From JBQTKD01 sp052386455 (GTDB taxonomy: Bacteria; Actinomycetota; Actinomycetes; Sporichthyales; Sporichthyaceae): a stretch of DNA of 20,779 nt. The notes beneath the pieces were generated by a model. The model searched no databases. It saw only the letters and a program-made list of their open reading frames with translations, and was not told where the DNA came from. This document shows positions 14,983 to 20,779 of the stretch, one piece after another. A program made the position numbers and the translations under genes. The stretch covers positions 1 to 20,779 of the forward strand of contig JBQTKD010000149.1 of the NCBI GenBank assembly GCA_052386455.1, read 5' to 3'. Numbering within the stretch: position 1 is the first letter of the stretch; each line of letters opens with the position of its first letter.

Positions 14983-15672
14983 ATGATCCGCTTGGACAAC
15001 GTCACCAAGACGTACCCCAGCCAGGACCGGCCCGCCCTGCGCGAGGTCTCTCTCGAGATCGGCAAGGGCGAGTTCGTGTTCCTCGTCGGCGCGTCCGGAT
15101 CCGGCAAGTCGACCTTCCTGCGCCTCATCCTCAAGGAGGAGCGGCCCACCAACGGCGTGGTGCACGTTCTCGGGAAAGACCTCGCACGCCTGTCGAACTG
15201 GAAGGTTCCGGCCATGCGCCGCCAGATCGGCACGGTCTTCCAGGACTTCCGGCTGCTGCCGAACAAGACCGTGTTCGAGAACGTCGCCTTCGCGCTGGAG
15301 GTCCTGGGGAAGTCCCGTGGCGTCGTTCGCAAGGTCGTGCCGGAGGTGCTGGAACTCGTCGGCCTGGCCGACAAGTCCGACCGCATGCCCGACGAGCTGT
15401 CCGGCGGCGAGCAGCAGCGCGTGGCGATCGCGCGAGCGTTCGTCAACCGCCCGCTGCTCCTGATCGCGGACGAGCCCACGGGAAACCTCGACCCGACGAC
15501 GTCCGTCGGCATCATGAAGCTGCTGGACCGGATCAACCGGACGGGCACCACCGTGGTCATGGCCACGCACGACCAGGCGATCGTGGACCAGATGCGCAAA
15601 CGAGTGGTGGAGCTCGAGTTCGGGCGCGTGGTCCGCGACCAGCACCGCGGCGTCTACGGCTACAGCGCATGA
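14983..15672 (+). CDS. ftsE: Cell-division ABC transporter ATP-binding protein FtsE
   Basis: 229 residues, the usual FtsE length. With FtsX it forms a membrane complex at the division site that uses ATP hydrolysis to control peptidoglycan hydrolases, not to move a substrate. Walker A is GASGSGKST (36-44), the signature LSGGEQQR starts at 139, Walker B is LLLIADE (158-164), then EPTGNLDP and the switch His in MATHDQ. The segment VFQDFRLLPNKTVFENVAFAL is characteristic of FtsE. The stop codon overlaps the ftsX start (ATGA), so the two are translationally coupled. Confidence 0.96.
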   Translation: MIRLDNVTKTYPSQDRPALREVSLEIGKGEFVFLVGASGSGKSTFLRLILKEERPTNGVVHVLGKDLARLSNWKVPAMRRQIGTVFQDFRLLPNKTVFENVAFALEVLGKSRGVVRKVVPEVLELVGLADKSDRMPDELSGGEQQRVAIARAFVNRPLLLIADEPTGNLDPTTSVGIMKLLDRINRTGTTVVMATHDQAIVDQMRKRVVELEFGRVVRDQHRGVYGYSA

Positions 15673-16580
15673 GGTTGAGCTTTCTCGCCTCGGAGATCTT
15701 CACCGGGCTGCGGCGCAACCTCACGATGACCGTGGCGACGATCATCACCAGTGCCGTCGCCCTCTCGCTGATCGGCCTTGCCATGCTGACCGGCAAGCAG
15801 GTCGAGACGATGAAGGACTACTGGTACGACAAGGTCGAGGTCTCGATCTTCCTATGCCTGGCCACGGACGACAGCACGCCGAGCTGCAGGTCCGGCGAAG
15901 TGAGTGACGCCCAGCGGACCGAAATTCGGACGGATCTGGAGAAGCTCAAGCCGCTGGTCGCAGAGGTGTACTACGAGTCCAAGCTCGAGGCCTACGAGCA
16001 GTTCAAGCAACAGTTTGCGGACGACGCGATCGTCGGGGCGACGACGCCCGACCAACTTCCCGATTCGTTCCGGGTGAAGCTGAGCGACCCGAGCAAGTAC
16101 GAGATCGTGACCAGCGCCTTCACCGGCCGGCCGGGCGTCGAGCGGGTGGTGGATCAAAAGAAGATCCTGGCGCCGTTCTTCAAGGCCATGCGCGCACTCT
16201 CGGTGGGCTCGCTGGTGCTGGCCGGGACGGTGTTGGCGGCGGCGCTCTTGCTGATCGTCAACACGATCCGCATCTCTGCGTTCAGTCGCCGGCGCGAGAC
16301 GAGCATCAAGCGCCTCGTTGGGGCGTCGAACCTCGCCATCCGCCTGCCGTTCGTCCTGGAGGGCGTTGTGACGGGGGTAGCCGGCGCCGTGATCGCGACA
16401 GGTCTGGTCTGCGGGGCCAAGTGGGGCGGGGTCGACCACTATCTCGTCCGCACCTACAGGTTCACCGAGTTCATCGGGTGGGAGGCGGTGGCCTCCACCG
16501 TGCCCTGGCTGTTCGTCTTCGGCGTTGGCGTATCGGCCTTGGTTTCCTCGCTGACGCTGCGTCGCTACCTCAAGGTGTAG
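15669..16580 (+). CDS. ftsX: Cell-division membrane protein FtsX
   Basis: 303 residues. There is one N-terminal membrane helix (about residues 18-40), a large extracytoplasmic loop (about 45-170), and three C-terminal helices (about 177-200, 220-245, 272-297), the FtsX permease topology. The outer loop has a Cys pair (FLCLATDDSTPSC) that probably forms a disulphide. IRISAFSRRRETSIKRLVGAS is the conserved cytoplasmic loop contacting FtsE. The outer loop is expected to bind a cell-wall hydrolase; the M23 gene immediately downstream is the obvious candidate. The start at 15669 overlaps the ftsE stop by 4 bp. Confidence 0.95.
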   Translation: MRLSFLASEIFTGLRRNLTMTVATIITSAVALSLIGLAMLTGKQVETMKDYWYDKVEVSIFLCLATDDSTPSCRSGEVSDAQRTEIRTDLEKLKPLVAEVYYESKLEAYEQFKQQFADDAIVGATTPDQLPDSFRVKLSDPSKYEIVTSAFTGRPGVERVVDQKKILAPFFKAMRALSVGSLVLAGTVLAAALLLIVNTIRISAFSRRRETSIKRLVGASNLAIRLPFVLEGVVTGVAGAVIATGLVCGAKWGGVDHYLVRTYRFTEFIGWEAVASTVPWLFVFGVGVSALVSSLTLRRYLKV

Positions 16581-16635
16581 GTCCGACGGGTTACCGTGGT
16601 ACGGAAGTTACTCAAGTGATTGACGAGGAACTCCT

Positions 16636-17886
16636 GTGCGAGGACGGCGAACCGGAGCAACAGCCGCGGTACTGGCGACCGTGGTGGCCCTCGCGGTGCC
16701 AACCGCCGGAGCCGCCGACGACCCACGCGAGCGCAAGCGTGCGGTCGACGCCCGTGTGAAGTCGCTCGACGAGCAGGCGGACCGGACGGCCGCGCGGGTC
16801 AAGGCGGCCTCCGACGCCCTCGAGCGAGCAGAGAACGAACTGCCCGTCGCGCGTTCCACGCTGAGCCGCGCCAGGGCCGGCGAACGCGCCGCCCGGGCGG
16901 ACGCCGCCGCGGCGGCCGAGCGGTCGGCGGTGACTCGCGGCGAAATGTTCTACAACGCCCGCCTACAGGACGCGGTCGCGGTCGAGGTCCAGGCCCGCCG
17001 CGCGGCCGTCGCCGCGCTCGCTCGCCGGGCCTACACCGGTGGGGACTTCTCCCAGCTCGGCGTGCTGCTCGGGGCACGGAGTCCGGAGGAGCTGACCTCT
17101 TCCATGGTCTATCTCCAGTCGGTCAACCGATCCCAGCGCGACGCGCTCGACGGACTCGCCGAGGCCGAGCGCGAACTCGAGGGCCGGCGCAGCGCGCTGA
17201 CGGACCTGCAGCTTCGCGAAGAGGGCGACCGCGCCGCGCTGGAGGCCGCCGTCGGGCGGGCGGACGAGGCCGTCGACGCGGCCGCCGCCGCGCACACGGC
17301 CGTCTCCGACCTGGTCGCCGAGCGAACCGACGCGCTGGAAGAGGCCCGCAAGCTCAAGGCGATCGTCGAGAAGAAGCTCGCCGAGCAGGAAGTGGAGTCC
17401 CGTCGGCTGGCGAAGATCATCGCGGCGCGGATCGCCGCGGCGAAGCGTGCCGGCGCCGCCAACCTGCCGCTGAACCTCGGGGGAGTGCTCGCGCTGCCGG
17501 CGGTCGGGCCGATCACGTCCGGGTACGGGATGCGGTACCACCCAATCCTGCGTCGCAACAAGCTCCACACCGGCACCGACTTCGGGGTCCCGACGGGGAC
17601 GGCGGTGCGGGCTGCGGCGGCGGGCGAGGTTCTGCAGGTCATCTACAGCGGGGCGTACGGGCGCCGCGTGGTGGTGGACCACGGCACGGTCAACGGCGCG
17701 AACCTGGTCACCACCTACAACCACATGAGTCGTTTCGCGGTCCGCGTCGGCCAGCAGTTGACCCGGGGGCAGATCCTCGGCTACTCGGGCTCGACCGGCT
17801 GGTCCACGGGGCCGCACCTGCACTTCGAGACGCTGGTGAACGGACGCTTCGTCGACCCGATGACCCTGCTGCGGGGGCGTCGCTAA
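16636..17886 (+). CDS. Secreted coiled-coil plus LytM (M23) endopeptidase, EnvC-like
   Basis: 416 residues with a signal peptide (MRGRRTGATAAVLATVVALA, cleavage near AGA-ADD). A long Ala/Arg/Glu helical region follows (about 30-275, with a break at the GGDFSQLGVLLGARSPEEL insert), then a C-terminal LytM domain (about 285-412). Metal and catalytic residues are present: His311 and Asp315 in HTGTDFG, and His394/His396 in PHLHFE. It should therefore cleave peptidoglycan peptide bridges, unlike E. coli EnvC, whose LytM domain is degenerate. The coiled coil would dock on the FtsX outer loop and keep the enzyme inactive until FtsEX acts; this is inference from EnvC and PcsB systems. The GTG at 16636 has GAGGAA 5 nt upstream. 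It is 55 nt after ftsX. Confidence 0.9.
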   Translation: MRGRRTGATAAVLATVVALAVPTAGAADDPRERKRAVDARVKSLDEQADRTAARVKAASDALERAENELPVARSTLSRARAGERAARADAAAAAERSAVTRGEMFYNARLQDAVAVEVQARRAAVAALARRAYTGGDFSQLGVLLGARSPEELTSSMVYLQSVNRSQRDALDGLAEAERELEGRRSALTDLQLREEGDRAALEAAVGRADEAVDAAAAAHTAVSDLVAERTDALEEARKLKAIVEKKLAEQEVESRRLAKIIAARIAAAKRAGAANLPLNLGGVLALPAVGPITSGYGMRYHPILRRNKLHTGTDFGVPTGTAVRAAAAGEVLQVIYSGAYGRRVVVDHGTVNGANLVTTYNHMSRFAVRVGQQLTRGQILGYSGSTGWSTGPHLHFETLVNGRFVDPMTLLRGRR

Positions 17887-17889
17887 GGT
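17884..17889 (+). promoter_or_regulatory. Probable -10 box of leaderless smpB
   Basis: TAAGGT fits TANNNT and overlaps the stop codon of the upstream M23 gene. It ends 7 nt before the ATG at 17897, with no ribosome-binding site in between. smpB may thus have its own leaderless transcript besides read-through from ftsEX. Confidence 0.5.
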
Positions 17890-17896
17890 TCGGTGC

Positions 17897-18376
17897 ATGG
17901 CACGCGAACGTGGGCGCAAGGTCGTCGCGCAGAACAAGAAGGCCCGGCACGACTACTTCATCGAGGACACGTACGAGGCCGGTCTGGTGCTGACCGGCAC
18001 CGAGGTGAAGTCGCTGCGCGCCGGGCGGGCCTCGCTCGTCGACGGCTTCGCGACGTTGCGCGACGGCGAGATGTACCTGCACGCCGTGCACATTCCCGAG
18101 TACAACGCGGGGACGTGGACGAACCACGAGCCGCGACGCATCCGCAAGCTGCTGCTGCACCGCGCCGAGATCGAGCGTTGGGCGCTCAAGACCCGGGACT
18201 CGGGCCTGACGATCGTGCCGCTTGCGCTGTACTTCTCCGACGGCAGGGCCAAGGTGGAGATCGCGTTGGCGCGCGGAAAGAAGCTGCACGACAAGCGTCA
18301 GACGCTGGCCGAGAAGCAGGCGAACCGGGAGATGGCCCGCGAGCTTCATCGGCGCAACCGCGGCCGCGGGGACTAG
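17897..18376 (+). CDS. smpB: SsrA-binding protein SmpB
   Basis: 159 residues. It binds tmRNA and brings it to stalled ribosomes for trans-translation and tagging. Characteristic segments are VAQNKKARHDYFIEDTYEAG, LTGTEVKSLRAGRASLVDGF, LTIVPLALYFSDGRAKVEIA, and the basic C-terminal tail with KKLHDKRQTLAEKQANREM that enters the decoding site. The ATG at 17897 is 10 nt after the M23 stop. I found no tmRNA gene in the bases that follow, so ssrA is elsewhere. Confidence 0.97.
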   Translation: MARERGRKVVAQNKKARHDYFIEDTYEAGLVLTGTEVKSLRAGRASLVDGFATLRDGEMYLHAVHIPEYNAGTWTNHEPRRIRKLLLHRAEIERWALKTRDSGLTIVPLALYFSDGRAKVEIALARGKKLHDKRQTLAEKQANREMARELHRRNRGRGD

Positions 18377-18389
18377 CCACGCAACGACA

Positions 18390-18423
18390 ACGGCCCGCCC
18401 GGGGGAGTCCCCGGACGGGCCGT
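18390..18423. terminator. Bidirectional hairpin between smpB and the GDPD gene
   Basis: ACGGCCCGCCCGGGG pairs with CCCCGGACGGGCCGT (one mismatch) around a GAGT loop. It lies 13 bases after smpB and 17 bases beyond the opposing gene's stop, so it can end both transcripts. Confidence 0.85.
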
Positions 18424-18440
18424 CTGCGTCTGCTGGGCGA

Positions 18441-19334
18441 CTAGCTGGCGCCACCGCCACCGCCACCGCCGCCTCCGCCACCGCCGCCGGACCGCGAGCC
18501 GCCGCGCGAGCCGCTCGAGCCGTTGTCGGAGCCGAAGTCGTAGCTGCCGGGGACGTCGTCGACGAGCACGCCGGTCACGCCCTTGCTGCGGGCGCTGGAC
18601 TCGGAGTACGGCTTGTCCTCGACGGTGTAGACCTTCTGGCCGCGGTTCTTCGCGCGGGACACCAGGGACTTGGTGACCTCGACGTTGTACGGCACCAGCA
18701 CGGGATAGTTGGTGTTCCATCCGGACGGGTTGCTGAAGACGAACCCGAGGTTGCCGGAGGGTACGCCCGCGCGCTTCATCGTTCGCAGGTCCGTGTGCGA
18801 GCTGGCCATCACGGTGACTCGGCGGTACAGCTTGTTGGCCAGGATCTCCTCGACGATGCGCTTGGCCTCGCGCAGGTTCGGCGACTTGACGTGGACGAAG
18901 ACCTCTGCCGTGTTCGAGCGTTGCTGGATGAAGCTCAGCGTCTGCTGGAGGCTGGGCACGCGCTCCCCGCGGAAGGCCGAATCGAACCAGCTGCCGGCGT
19001 CGCAGCGGCGCAGTTGAGCCCACGTGAAGCTGGAAACCCTGCCGGAGCAGTTGGTCGTGCGGTTGACCGTGGAGTCGTGCATGACGACGGGCACGCCGTC
19101 GCGGGTGAACTGGACGTCGAACTCGATGCCGTTCACCTTCTGGTGCAGCGCCGAGCCAAACGCTGCAAGCGTGGATTCAGGCGTGTTGTACGTCCCGCCG
19201 CGGTGGGCGATCGTCTCGCCACCACCGGGGGCCGCGCTCGCGTTGGGCCCAACCAACGCCGTCGCGGAGATCGCCGCGACGGCCGCGCCGATCGCAAAGC
19301 GCTTGCGGCGGATGCCCCACCCCATCAGTGCCAT
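18441..19334 (-). CDS. Secreted glycerophosphodiester phosphodiesterase with poly-Gly tail
   Basis: 297 residues. A signal peptide (IRRKRF, hydrophobic run, cleavage near ASA-APG, residue ~34) leads to a GDPD domain. The family hydrolyses glycerophosphodiesters to glycerol-3-phosphate and an alcohol. Catalytic His44 (IAHRGG) and His86 (VVMHDSTVNRTT) and metal ligands Glu71 and Asp73 (GIEFDVQFTRDG) are all present. An extra Cys pair (NCSG and RRCDAG) probably forms a disulphide outside the cell. The C-terminus is a Ser/Gly/Arg tail ending in 13 consecutive Gly, then Ala-Ser. The start may be the ATG at 19334 or the one at 19325; neither has a strong ribosome-binding site. It follows a paralogue on the same strand, 221 nt away. 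Confidence 0.9.
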   Translation of the reverse strand: MALMGWGIRRKRFAIGAAVAAISATALVGPNASAAPGGGETIAHRGGTYNTPESTLAAFGSALHQKVNGIEFDVQFTRDGVPVVMHDSTVNRTTNCSGRVSSFTWAQLRRCDAGSWFDSAFRGERVPSLQQTLSFIQQRSNTAEVFVHVKSPNLREAKRIVEEILANKLYRRVTVMASSHTDLRTMKRAGVPSGNLGFVFSNPSGWNTNYPVLVPYNVEVTKSLVSRAKNRGQKVYTVEDKPYSESSARSKGVTGVLVDDVPGSYDFGSDNGSSGSRGGSRSGGGGGGGGGGGGGAS

Positions 19335-19457
19335 GTTCTATCCCCACTGCTGCTGGTCGTCGGCGTAGCGCCGATGGATGGACTTCCCCCGGGATCGATA
19401 TTCGGGCAGATCGCCCCGAAAGGGAGCCGCCGGACGGGAAATATGCCCCGCTCTTGA

Positions 19458-19467
19458 CACGTACGTG
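19458..19467. promoter_or_regulatory. Perfect 10-bp palindrome upstream of the first GDPD
   Basis: CACGTACGTG lies between the two GDPD genes, ~124 nt upstream of the ATG at 19334. It could be an operator. A 10-bp palindrome can also occur by chance. Confidence 0.2.
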
Positions 19468-19500
19468 GGAAGTGCCCGAAGCCGCCCCCATCCGTACCTT

Positions 19501-19521
19501 GTGGCGGGAATGACCCGCCAC
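19501..19521 (-). terminator. Hairpin after the second GDPD gene
   Basis: GTGGCGGG and CCCGCCAC form a perfect 8-bp stem with a 5-nt loop. It lies 34 bases beyond the stop of the upstream (minus-strand) GDPD gene, so that gene probably ends here and the next GDPD has its own promoter. Confidence 0.6.
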
Positions 19522-19555
19522 GAGGCGCGGAGGTGCTACGCGATCTCGCGATGGG

Positions 19556-20407
19556 TCAGTTTGCCAGCTTGGCGGCCTGGGCCGTCACCTCCGCGAGCGC
19601 CCGGCCGAGCTCGACGAGCGCCTTCTGCAGGCCGTTGGCCATGAAGCCGTCCAGCTTCAGGTCCAGGACGTCGGTGACCTTGGTGGGGTGGCCCTCGACG
19701 ACCATGACCTTCTTGCCGACCTTCTGCGCGGCCTTCACCTTGCTGGAGGTCACCGCCACGTCGTAGGGCAGCAGGATCGAGTAGTTGGCCGTCCAGCCGG
19801 CGTCGGAGCTGAAAAGGTAGCCGCGGCGCGCCTTGCTGCCGTTCTTCTTCGCCATCTCCAGGTAGGACTTGTTGGTGGAGATCACGGTCGCGCGGTCGCG
19901 GTTGTTCAGGCCGTAGTGCTCCATCGCCTCGACGAGCTTCTTGGCCTTGGTCGCGGTGGTCAGCTCGCGGACGTGCAGGAAGACGTGGCCCTTGTACTGG
20001 TCGACGATCTTCAGCACGTCGTAGATGTTCGGAGCGCCCGAACCGTCTTCGAGCTTGCAGTCCCGGTACTTCGAGTAGTTCATGGTGGTGACGGTGCCGG
20101 AGCAGTTCGTGGTGCGGTTCATCGTCTTGTCGTGCATGACGACGGTGCGCCCGTCCTTCGTCCACTGAACGTCGATCTCGACGGAGTCGGCGCCGGACTT
20201 GAAGGCGTTCTCGACGGCCTTGGTGCCGTTCTCCGTGTAGGTGGACCAGTCCATGCCCCCGCGGTGGGCGATCAGCTCGGGGCCGTCGGCGGCGTGCGCG
20301 GCCGGCGCCCCCAGGGCAACCGCCGAGCCGGTCGCAAGCGTGGTGAGCATCGTGCCGGCGGCGATGCGGCGCGCGCTGGTCCTCATGTTGCCGTGTCGAA
20401 GTGCCAT
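19556..20407 (-). CDS. Secreted glycerophosphodiester phosphodiesterase
   Basis: 283 residues. A twin-Arg-containing signal peptide (RTSARRIAAG, hydrophobic run, cleavage near AHA-ADG, residue ~39) is followed by a GDPD domain: catalytic His48 (LIAHRGG) and His92 (VVMHDKTMNRTT), metal ligands Glu77 and Asp79 (SVEIDVQWTKDG). It shares with its neighbour the order HRGG, E-D, MHD, NRTTNCSG and a second Cys ~17 residues later (YRDCKLED), so the pair are paralogues from a duplication. There is no Gly tail; it ends in an Ala-rich helix. I chose the ATG at 20407 because GGAGG lies 7 nt upstream and the signal peptide begins there. Upstream in-frame ATGs up to 20641 would place the signal peptide internally. 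Confidence 0.9.
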   Translation of the reverse strand: MALRHGNMRTSARRIAAGTMLTTLATGSAVALGAPAAHAADGPELIAHRGGMDWSTYTENGTKAVENAFKSGADSVEIDVQWTKDGRTVVMHDKTMNRTTNCSGTVTTMNYSKYRDCKLEDGSGAPNIYDVLKIVDQYKGHVFLHVRELTTATKAKKLVEAMEHYGLNNRDRATVISTNKSYLEMAKKNGSKARRGYLFSSDAGWTANYSILLPYDVAVTSSKVKAAQKVGKKVMVVEGHPTKVTDVLDLKLDGFMANGLQKALVELGRALAEVTAQAAKLAN

Positions 20408-20454
20408 TCGGTTCCCTCCCCAGGGTGTGTGCAGCCCGCCCATCGTCTGCCGCG

Positions 20455-20482
20455 GCAATAGGCCGAACGGATGACTTGTCCA
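20455..20482 (-). promoter_or_regulatory. Promoter candidate for the second GDPD gene
   Basis: On the minus strand TGGACA (20482-20477) and TATTGC (20460-20455) are 16 nt apart. They resemble housekeeping -35 and -10 boxes. A start ~7 nt later would give a ~40-nt leader ending in GGAGG and the ATG at 20407. Confidence 0.4.
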
Positions 20483-20599
20483 GGCCTGCAGTACTCCGGC
20501 GCCTCGCTTGACGCCGATGTCCGCCCACGGAGGGACATGTCGGGCCGCGACGGCTTCGAGGAGATGACGAATCCATGCAGGAGGTTTGCCAATACACAC

Positions 20600-20639
20600 G
20601 CGAAACGGCCCGTACCCCTTGGGGACGGACCGTTTTCGC
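20600..20639. terminator. Bulged hairpin, possible terminator of a gene beyond the window
   Basis: GCGAAACGGCCCGTACCCC and GGGGACGGACCGTTTTCGC can pair over most of their length with small bulges and a TT tip. It looks like an actinobacterial terminator. No gene inside the window ends here, so it may serve a minus-strand gene or RNA coming from the right. Confidence 0.5.
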
Positions 20640-20779
20640 ACGGGTCTGAAGACCTGTCATCCCTGAAGGAGCGGGGCCGGGTCAACAGCCGGGTCTCCAT
20701 TGTTTCTGGCTTCTCCCGCCGGATCTGGGCGCGCTGAACTGAGGCGTCGGGGTCAAGGCTCGGGCGTAGCCCGACCGCG

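Larger units (their letters stand above)
20408..20779. other. Gene-free right end of the window
   Basis: These 372 bases contain no open frame I can support on either strand. They hold the promoter candidate for the GDPD gene (20455-20482), a bulged hairpin (20600-20639), a palindrome GGTCT-GA-AGACC (20643-20654), and a hairpin TCGGGC-GTA-GCCCGA at the very edge (20760-20774). I looked for a tRNA or tmRNA and saw neither. Confidence 0.5.

Noticed and set aside
18377..18440. tmRNA gene expected near smpB
   Set aside because: The 64-base gap holds only a terminator hairpin, and I saw no tmRNA-like ends elsewhere in the window.
20641..20779. tRNA-like or tmRNA-like end at the right edge
   Set aside because: No acceptor stem with a matching T-arm and no CCA-type end; only isolated hairpins.

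Overview
The window is very GC-rich, with strong G/C bias at third codon positions, GTG starts and several starts that look leaderless. The gene set is actinobacterial: an Rv3235-family protein, DUF6912, a ~1600-residue NAD-glutamate dehydrogenase, an LPXTG protein, and the prfB-ftsE-ftsX-M23-smpB block. I read it as chromosomal DNA of a free-living Actinomycetota species. I do not place it to genus. I see no mobile elements, CRISPR arrays, tRNA or rRNA.

Left part (1-3200): short conserved or hypothetical genes. These are a Trp/Tyr-rich small protein, a SRPBCC-fold protein, an Rv3235-family protein on the minus strand, a coupled DUF6912 / DUF6841-like pair, and a four-helix membrane protein.

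Middle part (3235-11110): amino-acid catabolism. A P5C dehydrogenase (pruA, plus strand) makes glutamate from glutamate semialdehyde. It converges, across a strong hairpin, on a minus-strand run of tryptophan 2,3-dioxygenase, giant NAD-glutamate dehydrogenase and a SRPBCC protein. The dioxygenase and dehydrogenase genes are 2 nt apart. Together these would move proline-derived and other glutamate into 2-oxoglutarate and start tryptophan breakdown.

Right-middle part (11111-14886): two related secreted proteins flank prfB. The first is a large sortase substrate: signal peptide, small domain bounded by two Cys, Ala/Glu/Lys coiled-coil stalk, Asn/Gly linker, eight GGEEx repeats, LPKTG anchor. Its signal peptide and body lie in different reading frames, so the gene carries a frameshift (real or from sequencing). 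The second is a small free secreted protein with what appears to be the same domain.

Right part (14983-18376): ftsE and ftsX overlap by 4 bp and are followed by a coiled-coil plus LytM (M23) peptidase with intact catalytic residues and then smpB. This is a cell-wall hydrolase control module beside a trans-translation gene. prfB, ftsE and smpB each have a TANNNT box 6-8 nt before the start codon, which suggests leaderless transcripts.

Right end (18441-20779): two tandem secreted glycerophosphodiester phosphodiesterases on the minus strand. They share an extra Cys pair, and one ends in a 13-Gly tail. The last ~370 bases hold a promoter candidate and several hairpins but no gene I can support.

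The items most worth a second look are the frameshifted LPXTG stalk protein with its free paralogue, the kynA-gdh coupling, and the paired GDPDs.
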